Part shown: piece by piece, positions 1 to 5,660 of the stretch
Numbering within the stretch: the first letter of the stretch is position 1
Layout of the letters: each line of letters opens with the position of its first letter
Source of the DNA: Oxalobacteraceae bacterium
GTDB lineage: Bacteria; Pseudomonadota; Gammaproteobacteria; Burkholderiales; Burkholderiaceae_D
NCBI GenBank assembly: GCA_027485535.1
Contig: JAIXQV010000262.1
Location: forward strand, 1-12,463
Reading direction: 5' to 3'
DNA: 12,463 nucleotides
The notes under the pieces: generated by a model
What the model was told of the DNA's origin: nothing
Seen by the model: only the letters and a program-made list of their open reading frames with translations
The model's database searches: none
Program-made: the position numbers and the translations under genes

Positions 1-320
1 ATCACGCCCTCCAGAAGCTGTTGCGCCTTGCTTCGGTTATCTGTTGAAAAATTACAGACATACACATCCAGCGTTACCGCTGATAACTCCGGCCAAGTAT
101 GAATGGCCAGGTGCGACTCGGCCAGTAGTACCGTACCAGTGACCCCGCCAGCGTCTTCATTTTCTGCTGGTTCAAACTGGTAGAACAGATCATGAACAGC
201 GGTCAAGCCACTCATCGCCACCAGTTCAATGCAAATCTCGCGAAGTTTTTCAGCGTCACTCATGAGGCTGTGATTCGTTTTGCATCCAGCCAGGTCAGCG
301 GTTAAATGTACGCCATTCAT
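1..320 (-). CDS. speD: S-adenosylmethionine decarboxylase proenzyme, N-terminal 106 residues (3' end outside window)
   Basis: This is the prokaryotic pyruvoyl-dependent AdoMet decarboxylase. It makes decarboxylated S-adenosylmethionine, the aminopropyl donor for spermidine synthesis, in the cytoplasm. The gene runs off the left edge, so about 106 codons are visible. The decisive motif is LLAESHLAIHTWPE at about residues 65-78. The proenzyme should self-cleave between Glu68 and Ser69, and Ser69 becomes the pyruvoyl group. His74 and Cys89 lie 5 and 20 residues after that serine, the same spacing as Ser63/His68/Cys83 in the Thermotoga enzyme, so the visible catalytic set is intact. The ATG at 320-318 is preceded by a strong purine-rich ribosome site (AAGGGGGGATCCT read on the minus strand), which fixes the start. 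It lies 51 nt downstream of the RHH gene on the same strand and could be co-transcribed with it. Confidence 0.93.
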   Translation of the reverse strand, partial: MNGVHLTADLAGCKTNHSLMSDAEKLREICIELVAMSGLTAVHDLFYQFEPAENEDAGGVTGTVLLAESHLAIHTWPELSAVTLDVYVCNFSTDNRSKAQQLLEGV

Positions 321-371
321 AGGATCCCCCCTTGAATTGTTTTAATGAAGTTTCAGGACAGCCCGGCCAAT

Positions 372-803
372 CTACTCAAGCTTGGATTTTTTAGGTCGGC
401 CGGTTTTGATTGGTTGGAGCGCTCTTTTTTCTTTTTTAAGCCGGGACAGTCCGAGGCCATAGACCAGCGAAATTCCAATTCTGATCAATTCACTTTTCTT
501 AATATCAATCCCGGCTTTTAAGCATTTTTTCTTGGCCTCCGCTAAAAGCTGCAACTCATCGCCGGGAATCGTGAAGCTATCTCGGACCAGCTTAGCGTGC
601 TTGACATCCAGCTTCTTGTCAGCAGCAGTCTTTGCATTCATCTTCGTATTCCCCTTTTTGCCAGCTTTGGCGCTTTTCTTTGTCGCGGTTGCGGAGCCAA
701 CTTTTTTCTTGCTTGAAGGTTTTGAGAGCCTTTTATAAGCCGAGCTAGCGCGGCTGTCGCTATCAGCGATCGAGCCATCCAGCCAGTACGTCATTAAGTC
801 CAT
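372..803 (-). CDS. Lys-rich ribbon-helix-helix DNA-binding protein, hypothetical (143 aa)
   Basis: The function is unknown, but the layout suggests DNA binding. Residues 24-72 form a Lys/Ala/Ser-rich, histone-H1-like tail containing several KK and KKK runs. Residues 71-117 fit a ribbon-helix-helix fold: strand LVRDSFTIP, helix DELQLLAEAKKKCLKAG, then a second helix starting KKSELIRIG. The C-terminus (TGRPKKSK, about residues 134-141) resembles an AT-hook core. I recall similar VRDSFT...KKSELLR proteins annotated as hypothetical in betaproteobacteria, but could not search. The ATG at 803-801 is chosen with GGAG 8 nt upstream. A TTG one codon earlier (806-804) is possible but less likely. Upstream lies a TTGACA-like -35 and a 15-nt palindrome, so autoregulation is plausible. 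speD follows 51 nt downstream. The protein could be a local repressor or a small nucleoid-associated protein; nothing here decides between them. Confidence 0.75.
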   Translation of the reverse strand: MDLMTYWLDGSIADSDSRASSAYKRLSKPSSKKKVGSATATKKSAKAGKKGNTKMNAKTAADKKLDVKHAKLVRDSFTIPGDELQLLAEAKKKCLKAGIDIKKSELIRIGISLVYGLGLSRLKKEKRALQPIKTGRPKKSKLE

Positions 804-822
804 CAAGCTAACTCCGTCTTTC

Positions 823-850
823 TGTATAAACGGTTTATATAGTATGTCAA
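823..850 (-). promoter_or_regulatory. Putative promoter with embedded palindromic operator for the RHH gene
   Basis: Read on the minus strand, TTGACA (850-845) matches the sigma-70 -35 consensus. TATACA (828-823) is 16 nt downstream and is a fair -10. A perfect palindrome, TATAAAC-G-GTTTATA (plus coordinates 825-839), lies in the spacer and overlaps the -10. That is a typical place for a repressor operator. The downstream gene encodes a ribbon-helix-helix protein, so self-repression is a natural inference, but no binding is shown by sequence. An AT-rich promoter can contain palindromes by chance. Confidence 0.45.
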
Positions 851-1236
851 TTAATATGTCTATACCTTGCGATTGCCTTTATAAGTAATAGGCCGGTCTT
901 CCCAGTAGGGATCCCGGCAGCGGGTTTGCACAGGTTCCACGAGTTTGGGTCTGCTCGGAATTGCTTCGGGGATTCGTGAGTACGATCGACGGCCATACTG
1001 AACGTCGATGCTCGACCAGTCCCCCCATCTAAGGCCATGTGGCGCGTTGAAAGTCAGGCCGCCGTCAGTGCACTTGGGATAGTCCTCGCCTATCAATGGC
1101 TTTTTCTGGTTAGGTGATTGGTATCGGAAGGCGCCGGCCAAACGAGGGGCGTCATCCCATTCGACTTCGGGATAGGCCACCAAGGGGCCGATAAATCGCC
1201 GATAAATGGCGGATAAGGGCAGTCGCCTGGAAGATT
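851..1236. other. Stretch without a supported gene
   Basis: I see no convincing gene here. The longest open frame (minus strand, 1183 to 860, 107 codons) can only start at TTG 1183 or GTG 1180. Neither has a recognisable ribosome site. The same frame stays open upstream to 1288 without an ATG. Its translation contains plausible-looking segments (VEWDDAPRLAG, DPYWEDRPITYKGN) but matches no family I recognise, so it could be a gene remnant. A short degenerate tandem repeat lies at 1188-1220. The stretch separates the minus-strand RHH/speD pair from the plus-strand genes and may carry remnants of a decayed gene. Confidence 0.4.
1188..1220. repeat. Three degenerate 11-bp tandem units
   Basis: The units are CCGATAAATCG (1188-1198), CCGATAAATGG (1199-1209) and CGGATAAGGGC (1210-1220). 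The first two differ at one base; the third is diverged. The 11-bp period is close to one helical turn, so a phased protein site is possible. A small slippage repeat is equally likely. Confidence 0.4.
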
Positions 1237-1587
1237 TTGGGTTCGCTACTCTCTGAAGGCATAGCGCAGCGTTGCAAAGGGAGCAATGTCACGAAGTTGA
1301 AATTCAGCGGCGGTATTTTTTCAACCGGTCCCACTTCCCTTGGTATCGCCATGGCTTCGGTTATCACATTAGCGTCACCAGCCGCTGTTATCCATGAACT
1401 GCAACGTATGAGAGGCCTCGGCTATTTCGTGGTTGATGAGGCTTTTGAAGTCGTACAAGATTTTGAGTCATCAGACTTCGCTGGCTTGTCGGTCTCATCG
1501 CTGGCGTTTATGGCCTGTGAGCGGGGGCACGCCGAATACAAGTCAAGGTTAAGGGCGACTGGCGTATTGGATTCATCCGGCAAGTAA
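1237..1587 (+). CDS. Hypothetical protein of uncertain reality and start
   Basis: I do not recognise this protein. The frame is open for 116 codons and ends in TAA at 1587. Codons in the second half look coding-like, with many G-first codons and a balanced composition (for example LQRMRGLGYFVVDEAFEVV). The product would be a small soluble acidic-to-neutral protein with no signal peptide or catalytic motif that I can name. The start is unclear. TTG 1237 has no ribosome site. TTG 1297 has an AAGGGAG 13 nt upstream, which is too far. ATG 1351 would give 78 residues but lacks a Shine-Dalgarno sequence. The absence of a good start suggests either a remnant whose 5' end has been lost or an unusual initiation. 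It lies about 144 nt upstream of cdh on the same strand, with no evident functional link. Confidence 0.3.
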   Translation: MGSLLSEGIAQRCKGSNVTKLKFSGGIFSTGPTSLGIAMASVITLASPAAVIHELQRMRGLGYFVVDEAFEVVQDFESSDFAGLSVSSLAFMACERGHAEYKSRLRATGVLDSSGK

Positions 1588-1670
1588 CTGCGTGTAGAGA
1601 AGGTATGTGGTTGACTCGTCTAGATCGACGTGGCCGATTGATTTAGACGATTTGCCTTCGCCGGCAATCA

Positions 1671-1699
1671 TTGCTAGTTCACCTAGCCTCGAAAATAAC
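1671..1699 (+). promoter_or_regulatory. Possible sigma-70 promoter for cdh
   Basis: TTGCTA (1671-1676) and AATAAC (1694-1699) are separated by exactly 17 nt and lie about 32 nt before the cdh start codon. Each box matches the consensus at only four positions, so this is a weak assignment. It is the best-spaced pair I see in the 144-nt gap before the gene. Confidence 0.25.
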
Positions 1700-1731
1700 G
1701 CATTAAGAATAAATTCCCGACGAGGTCCCGA

Positions 1732-2415
1732 TTGCGCTCATTCGCCTTCTTGCTGCTGCTAGTGGTACCGGCGATGAGTATCGCTGCGCACGCGGTCGCT
1801 CCGAGTGACACCTTGCTGCATATTGTGCAACAGTGTGTTGATACAAGCAGCCAGAGTTATTGCACCCAGTGCCGGCTTCCTCAAAAAAGTGCAGGTTGTT
1901 TAGAAGCGCCTGCCTGCAGAGCCACTGTTGAGATCTGGGCAGAGGACGAGCAGTTTGTAGCGATGCGGGATATAAAGATGTGTGGCTGCCCTGACGACTT
2001 TGTCCACGGCTTGGCGCTCCCGAAAGCGACGATTACCGGCGTCGAGGACCCGAGTCGGCCTGATTCAATTTGGTCGTTCTCATGGCGTGTCGCGATCTCA
2101 AGAATGGCAGCCGAGGATATTGCACTAGTGGTCAATCCGCGCTTGCGCAGATCCCAAAATCAATTACATGTTCATTTGGTGAGACTTAAACCAGAGACGC
2201 GATCGCTCATGGCTAGCAATCTGGTGGGAGAGACCAGCGAACTCTCGAGCGTTTGGGGCATCGCTCAGCGGGCTGCGGATGAGCGGCAAATGAATGACTT
2301 TGGTGTTTTGGTGTTTCAAATTGCGAAGAATAATTTCGGGGTGGTTATCTCGAATGATAGCCCGGAGGGTTTGTACACTCGCGCCGTTTGTAAACCGGAA
2401 AACGGATTACGCTAG
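1732..2415 (+). CDS. cdh: CDP-diacylglycerol pyrophosphatase, exported
   Basis: CDP-diacylglycerol diphosphatase hydrolyses CDP-diacylglycerol to phosphatidate and CMP at the periplasmic side of the inner membrane. Residues 1-21 form a signal peptide or N-terminal anchor: Arg2, a hydrophobic LLLLVV core, then AAHA-V as a likely cleavage site. The family signature CPDDFVHGLALPKATITGVE spans about residues 86-105. SQNQLHVHLVRL at 141-152 is the HIT-superfamily His-x-His core, with His146 and His148 as the likely catalytic pair. Eight cysteines (35, 44, 47, 56, 62, 84, 86, 220) suit an oxidised compartment. At 227 residues it is slightly shorter than E. coli Cdh (about 250). The start is TTG 1732, supported by GAGG about 6 nt upstream and by the complete signal peptide beginning there. 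The PPK2 gene follows 167 nt later and has no obvious shared role. Confidence 0.88.
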   Translation: MRSFAFLLLLVVPAMSIAAHAVAPSDTLLHIVQQCVDTSSQSYCTQCRLPQKSAGCLEAPACRATVEIWAEDEQFVAMRDIKMCGCPDDFVHGLALPKATITGVEDPSRPDSIWSFSWRVAISRMAAEDIALVVNPRLRRSQNQLHVHLVRLKPETRSLMASNLVGETSELSSVWGIAQRAADERQMNDFGVLVFQIAKNNFGVVISNDSPEGLYTRAVCKPENGLR

Positions 2416-2525
2416 TGATGCAAACTTTCGATTGCTTATGAGATTACTTAAGTGAGCATCATCGATCAGGGCGGAGCGGACAACGTAGAGTATATGGCTT
2501 AGTTTAAAAACAATAATTTCAATGC

Positions 2526-2554
2526 TTGCTCCACAGTATTTCGCGCGGCAAAAT
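2526..2554 (+). promoter_or_regulatory. Possible sigma-70 promoter for the PPK2 gene
   Basis: TTGCTC (2526-2531) and CAAAAT (2549-2554) have a 17-nt spacer and lie 28 nt before the PPK2 start. Both hexamers match consensus only partly. The 167-nt gap after cdh makes an independent promoter likely, but this exact assignment is tentative. Confidence 0.25.
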
Positions 2555-2582
2555 GCCAAACGAGGCGAAATAAGAAGCAAGT

Positions 2583-3404
2583 ATGAATAAAAAGACATTT
2601 AATCTACGCCGCATCGATGCCGAGAAGCCATTCTCGCTGGCGGATGTGCCGACTGCGCCGCCGGTTGAGCCTAAGAAATCCGAACTCGAGGCAGTAAAAA
2701 ACGAGATCAGCGAACTGAGCGGGCGTTTGAACAAGCTCCAGCTACGGCTGCATTCGTCCGCCGAGAGCGGTATGCTGCTCGTGCTGCAAGGGATGGATAC
2801 CTCGGGCAAAGACGGTGCCATTCGCCACGTGTTCTCGCACGTTAGCCCGCTTGGGGTGCGTGCCGAGCCATTTAGCGCACCCAGCGCGGATGAGCGTCGT
2901 CATGATTATCTCTGGCGTGTCCATGCCAAAGTGCCGCGTCGCGGCGAGCTGGTGATCTTCAACCGTAGCCACTATGAAGAGGTATTAGTGACTCGGGTCA
3001 GGGGATGGATCAGCAAGGCAGTCTGCCAGCGCCGGTATGAACATATCCGAGATTTTGAGCGGATGCTGAGCGATGAGGGCATCACCATCATCAAATGCTA
3101 CTTGCACATTTCCAAGCAGGAGCAGAAGCAACGGCTCCAAGCGCGCATGGATGACCCCGACAAACATTGGAAGCTACAGGCCTCCGATTTTGAAGACCGG
3201 CGATTATGGAAGGACTTTATCGATGCTTACGAGGATACGATCGCAGCGACTAGTACCGATTATGCGCCCTGGCACGTGATACCCGCCGACTCGAAGTTAT
3301 ACCGCGACTATTTTTTGATGACGCTCTTGGTCGAGACGCTCGACGAGCTGAACTTAAAGCCACCTGCGGTCAGTTTTGATCTCAAGAGCGTGCGCTTGGA
3401 CTGA
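2583..3404 (+). CDS. ppk2: PPK2-family polyphosphate:nucleotide phosphotransferase
   Basis: PPK2 enzymes transfer phosphate between inorganic polyphosphate and nucleotides in the cytoplasm, most often making ATP or GTP from polyphosphate. The P-loop is QGMDTSGKDG at residues 69-78 (Lys76). The Walker-B-like segment is VIFNRSHYEEV at 124-134. The lid region around HISKQEQKQRLQARMDDPDK (175-194) follows. These three elements in this order define the family, and 273 residues is a normal one-domain length. The run YLWRVH...GELVIFNRSHYE...ERMLSDEG closely resembles, from memory, the class III enzyme of Meiothermus ruber, which phosphorylates both AMP and ADP. Class III is therefore my guess, not a demonstrated assignment. 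ATG 2583 is preceded only by a weak AAGAAG ribosome site. The downstream minus-strand gene is convergent, with 21 nt between the stop codons and no clear terminator. Confidence 0.93.
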   Translation: MNKKTFNLRRIDAEKPFSLADVPTAPPVEPKKSELEAVKNEISELSGRLNKLQLRLHSSAESGMLLVLQGMDTSGKDGAIRHVFSHVSPLGVRAEPFSAPSADERRHDYLWRVHAKVPRRGELVIFNRSHYEEVLVTRVRGWISKAVCQRRYEHIRDFERMLSDEGITIIKCYLHISKQEQKQRLQARMDDPDKHWKLQASDFEDRRLWKDFIDAYEDTIAATSTDYAPWHVIPADSKLYRDYFLMTLLVETLDELNLKPPAVSFDLKSVRLD

Positions 3405-3425
3405 ACTCGTTTAGCGTTAGCTTAT

Positions 3426-3641
3426 TCAGCCACGTAGAACTCGTAAGGCATTATTCGCGGCGGGTCGTTCGCGTGGCCGATCGCTTGTTGGCGTGTCTGC
3501 GCCTTTCTTGCTGGGCGGCGTCCAGCCATATTTTTTCCAGACAGATTGCACGTCCCCGCCGGGGGTCCAGACATGCTCGCCAGGTCGTTTGCCGACCCTC
3601 GCCGGCGCGTTGTTGCTATCTTTAGGTTGGGTATGATTCAT
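3426..3641 (-). CDS. Small hypothetical protein with VWTP...GWTPPS core (71 aa)
   Basis: The function is unknown. The centre, residues 24-44, reads VWTPGGD, then VWKKYGW, then TPPS. It has three tryptophans within 18 residues and looks like a constrained small fold. The flanks are rich in Pro, Arg, Asn and Lys and are probably disordered. I have a vague memory of similar short VWTP-GDV-GWTPPS proteins annotated as hypothetical in betaproteobacteria, but could not check this. The ATG at 3641-3639 has no Shine-Dalgarno sequence upstream. The frame ends in TGA at 3428-3426 and converges on the PPK2 gene. It is not a plausible shadow of another gene, since nothing overlaps it. The residue pattern, more than length, supports it. 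Confidence 0.55.
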   Translation of the reverse strand: MNHTQPKDSNNAPARVGKRPGEHVWTPGGDVQSVWKKYGWTPPSKKGADTPTSDRPRERPAANNALRVLRG

Positions 3642-3727
3642 ACGCTTGGTCGGAAGAAGAATGCACCATTTTAGGAACTAAGAATCGGCAGCGTGATGCG
3701 TTTCTTTAGGCCTCGGTCGCTGATTCG

Positions 3728-3761
3728 CATGACTGCCCACAAACTTGATTCTTCAGTCATG
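3728..3761. repeat. Perfect 8-bp inverted repeat in the prpR 3' gap
   Basis: CATGACTG (3728-3735) and CAGTCATG (3754-3761) are exact reverse complements separated by 18 nt. They lie in the 153-nt gap between the small minus-strand gene and the end of prpR. A weak second stem, GGGC-TCC-GCCC, follows at 3769-3779. Neither is followed by a T-run on either strand, so I do not call a rho-independent terminator. The role is unknown. Confidence 0.4.
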
Positions 3762-3794
3762 GCGCTTTGGGCTCCGCCCTTCAGATGCCGCCTT

Positions 3795-5432
3795 CTAGTC
3801 CCCGCCCTTTAGCCGGCGCCAGAGCGTGGTCCGGCTGATACCGAGGTGGTCCGCCGCTGCCGCGCGATTGCCATGGAAACGGGCGAGTACTTGCTCGATG
3901 GTCTCGTCCGCCGCTGCCTGATCAGGATCGGTCGACCCTTTTGTTTCTGTGCGGGTGTTTGCTAGGGTCGCAGAGTTGCGCGACAACTCGGGCGCGATCT
4001 TGACCAGAAAAGCGGGTGTCAGTGCCTGCAGGGGTTCGACCGCCAGAAATAGCGCCACACGTTGCATGAGGTTTCGAAGCTCACGCACATTACCGGGCCA
4101 AGGCCATGCCTGAAGCGTGCTGGCGCAGGCGAGTAATTCTGCGTGCAGATTGGCACTAACCTGCGCACCGATGTCGGCTAGCGCGTTTTTCAGGAACCAT
4201 TCAGCGAGCGTGACAAGATCATCGGCGCGTTCACGCAGCCCGGGCAGTTTCATCCGCAGCACGCTCAGTCGGTAGTACAAGTCAGCGCGAAAGCGGCTCT
4301 CTTCGACCAAGCTATCCAAACGGCAGTGGGTAGCGCTGATGATGCGCACATCAATCGCAATCGGACGCGTGCCGCCCACGCGAACCACTTCTTTTTCTTC
4401 CAGCACCCGTAGCAGGCGGGTTTGTAGCGGCAGCGGCATCTCGCCGATCTCATCCAGAAACAGCGTGCCACGATGCGCCGCTTCGAACAGGCCGGCGTGA
4501 CCACCACGTCGCGAGCCGGTGAACGCGCCTTCCTCATAGCCGAACAGCTCAGACTCCAATAAGGATTCCGCAATTGCGCCGCAGTTGACGGCGACGAAAG
4601 GACGATCTCCGCCAATGCCCCGCACACTTTCGCGGTGAATCGCTTGTGCGACCAGTTCTTTGCCCGTGCCGGTTTCACCTTCGATCAAGACAGGCGCGGG
4701 TGATTTTGCGTACACCGTGATCGTGCTTCGCAGCGCTTGCATGCTGGCGGAGTCACCCCGCAACGCCGCTAGCGAATACTTGGCTCTGGGGTTATCCGAG
4801 ACTGCATAAGCCCTGCCGCGTGGCGCATCAAAACGTGTGGCGCGTGCGATGTCGAAGGCATCTTCGAAAGCCTGACGCATCGAGCCTGCCGAGTACACAA
4901 AGATACCGGTGAGCCCTGCTTCTTCCGCCAGATCGGTGATCAGGCCAGCGCCCACCACGGCCTTGATGCCCGCTGACTTCATCTCGCTGATCTGCGCACG
5001 GGCATCTTCTACCGTGACATAGCTGCGCTGCATCACCGGCAAACCGAAGGTGCCTTGAAACTCGAGTAACTCGGGTGGCGCCTCTTGGTAGCTGATCATG
5101 CCGATATCTGGGGTGATCTTGCGCGCTCGTGCCAGTGCCTGCATCACATCGAAGCCACTTGCCTTGGCGAGCACCACCGGTATCGACAGCCGGCTCTTGA
5201 GGTAAGTGCCGTTCGAACCTGCGGAGATCACCGCGTCGCAACGCTCAGTTTGCAGACGCTCGCGAATATGCGCCACCGCCTCATCAAAGCCGAGTTGGAT
5301 CAATTGGATATCCGCGCGGTCGTCGAACTCCGGCGTGAGGTCGCGAAACATGTCGAACAGTCGCGAGCTGGCGACAGCCCAGAACACTGGGGCGTTGCCA
5401 CGATCTCGGCTGGGTGGGCTAGGGCGGGCCAT
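3795..5432 (-). CDS. prpR: Propionate catabolism operon activator PrpR (sigma-54-dependent)
   Basis: PrpR is a bacterial enhancer-binding protein that activates the prp operon with sigma-54 RNA polymerase. In Salmonella the co-activator is 2-methylcitrate. Residues about 20-200 fit the PrpR_N sensor domain. The AAA+ domain spans about 222-460: Walker A GETGTGKE (252-259), the sigma-54 contact loop GAFTGS (302-307), Walker B LFLDE (324-328) and WPGNVREL (445-452). GAFTGS in place of the common GAFTGA is, as I recall, usual in PrpR. A Fis-type helix-turn-helix (AAAADHLGISRTTLWRRL) ends the protein at 524-541. Length 545 is normal for the family. The ATG at 5432-5430 has no Shine-Dalgarno sequence and overlaps one of the ATGTTTCA half-sites, suggesting autoregulation. 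An in-frame GTG at codon 16 is an alternative start. It is divergent from prpB. Confidence 0.95.
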   Translation of the reverse strand: MARPSPPSRDRGNAPVFWAVASSRLFDMFRDLTPEFDDRADIQLIQLGFDEAVAHIRERLQTERCDAVISAGSNGTYLKSRLSIPVVLAKASGFDVMQALARARKITPDIGMISYQEAPPELLEFQGTFGLPVMQRSYVTVEDARAQISEMKSAGIKAVVGAGLITDLAEEAGLTGIFVYSAGSMRQAFEDAFDIARATRFDAPRGRAYAVSDNPRAKYSLAALRGDSASMQALRSTITVYAKSPAPVLIEGETGTGKELVAQAIHRESVRGIGGDRPFVAVNCGAIAESLLESELFGYEEGAFTGSRRGGHAGLFEAAHRGTLFLDEIGEMPLPLQTRLLRVLEEKEVVRVGGTRPIAIDVRIISATHCRLDSLVEESRFRADLYYRLSVLRMKLPGLRERADDLVTLAEWFLKNALADIGAQVSANLHAELLACASTLQAWPWPGNVRELRNLMQRVALFLAVEPLQALTPAFLVKIAPELSRNSATLANTRTETKGSTDPDQAAADETIEQVLARFHGNRAAAADHLGISRTTLWRRLKGGD

Positions 5433-5490
5433 GTTTCAGAGATGTTTCATGTTTCAAAAGACTTTGCCATTGAAACATAAAATGAAACAT
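5431..5490. promoter_or_regulatory. Probable PrpR upstream activating sequences: five ATGTTTCA/TGAAACAT half-sites
   Basis: Five exact copies of one 8-mer occur within 60 bp. ATGTTTCA is at 5431-5438, 5442-5449 and 5449-5456. The reverse complement TGAAACAT is at 5471-5478 and 5483-5490. The outer set extends to a perfect 11-bp inverted repeat, AGATGTTTCAT (5440-5450) with ATGAAACATCT (5482-5492). Centre-to-centre steps of 11, 22 and 12 bp for most copies put them on similar faces of the helix. They lie roughly 130-190 bp before the predicted prpB transcription start, the usual distance for sigma-54 enhancers. Assignment to PrpR is inferred from position beside prpR. The first copy overlaps the prpR start codon. 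Confidence 0.8.
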
Positions 5491-5492
5491 CT

Positions 5493-5506
5493 GCCTATGC
5501 TTAGGC
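5493..5506. repeat. Small inverted repeat GCCTA-TGCT-TAGGC
   Basis: Five-bp arms (5493-5497 and 5502-5506) with a 4-nt spacer sit directly beside the last PrpR half-site, on its prpB side. It lies in the leader side of prpR and upstream of the prpB promoter. It could be an additional operator or just chance, and I have no basis for naming a protein. Confidence 0.25.
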
Positions 5507-5533
5507 TTTTGGCAATACCCCTGTGGGTGCGCG

Positions 5534-5546
5534 CAAGCTGCTGATT
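5534..5546 (-). promoter_or_regulatory. Predicted IHF site between enhancer and sigma-54 promoter
   Basis: Read on the minus strand, AATCAGCAGCTTG matches the IHF consensus WATCARNNNNTTR at every defined position. It is centred about 83 bp before the predicted prpB transcription start, between the enhancer repeats and the promoter. That is where IHF bends DNA to bring a sigma-54 activator to polymerase. The usual flanking A/T tract is not obvious, which lowers confidence somewhat. Confidence 0.6.
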
Positions 5547-5596
5547 TGGCGCAAGGATTTCTTCGGCGGGCAATGTGCGGTCTGCGGCAGGGCGAG

Positions 5597-5611
5597 TGGC
5601 ACAGCGATTGC
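5597..5611 (+). promoter_or_regulatory. Sigma-54 promoter of the prp operon
   Basis: TGGCAC (5597-5602), AGCGA (5603-5607) and TTGC (5608-5611) give an exact match to the -24/-12 consensus TGGCAC-N5-TTGC. The GG and GC doublets are 10 nt apart, as required. With C5611 near -12, transcription should begin around 5622-5623. The prpB start codon would then have a leader of about 38 nt. Its orientation toward prpB and the divergent sigma-54 activator gene support the call. Confidence 0.92.
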
Positions 5612-5615
5612 AAAT

Positions 5616-5643
5616 GGGGTGGGTTAACCCCGTTTTGAAACCC
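5616..5643 (+). other. GC-rich palindromic leader around the predicted transcript start
   Basis: GGGTTAACCC (5621-5630) is a perfect palindrome sitting at the predicted +1. GGGGT (5616-5620) can pair with ACCCC (5627-5631). In the transcript, GGGTT (5621-5625) could instead pair with AACCC (5639-5643), making a short 5' stem ahead of the ribosome site. Its effect on mRNA stability or start selection is only a possibility. Confidence 0.35.
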
Positions 5644-5660
5644 TTCGCACAGGACACCCC

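Noticed and set aside
860..1183. Minus-strand 107-codon open frame as a gene
   Set aside because: Only TTG or GTG starts without a ribosome site, open upstream without ATG, and no recognisable family. Kept only as part of the unexplained stretch.
1152..1367. Minus-strand 71-codon open frame
   Set aside because: Overlaps two other frames, has no ribosome site, and its composition is not convincing.
1612..1641. TTGACT after the hypothetical gene as a -35 box
   Set aside because: No acceptable -10 hexamer lies 16-18 nt downstream.
3401..3429. CTGAA...TTCAG between the convergent PPK2 and small gene as a bidirectional terminator
   Set aside because: Five-bp arms with a long AT-mixed loop and no T-run; too weak to call.
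3769..3779. GGGC-TCC-GCCC as a rho-independent terminator for prpR
   Set aside because: The stem is only 4 bp and no T-run follows on either strand.
4265..4678. 137-codon minus-strand frame inside prpR
   Set aside because: Alternative frame of the AAA+ domain coding sequence; the prpR frame has all family motifs.
5085..5480. Plus-strand 131-codon frame opposite the prpR start and running into the intergenic region
   Set aside because: Antisense to the well-supported prpR sensor domain; its tail merely translates the PrpR binding repeats.
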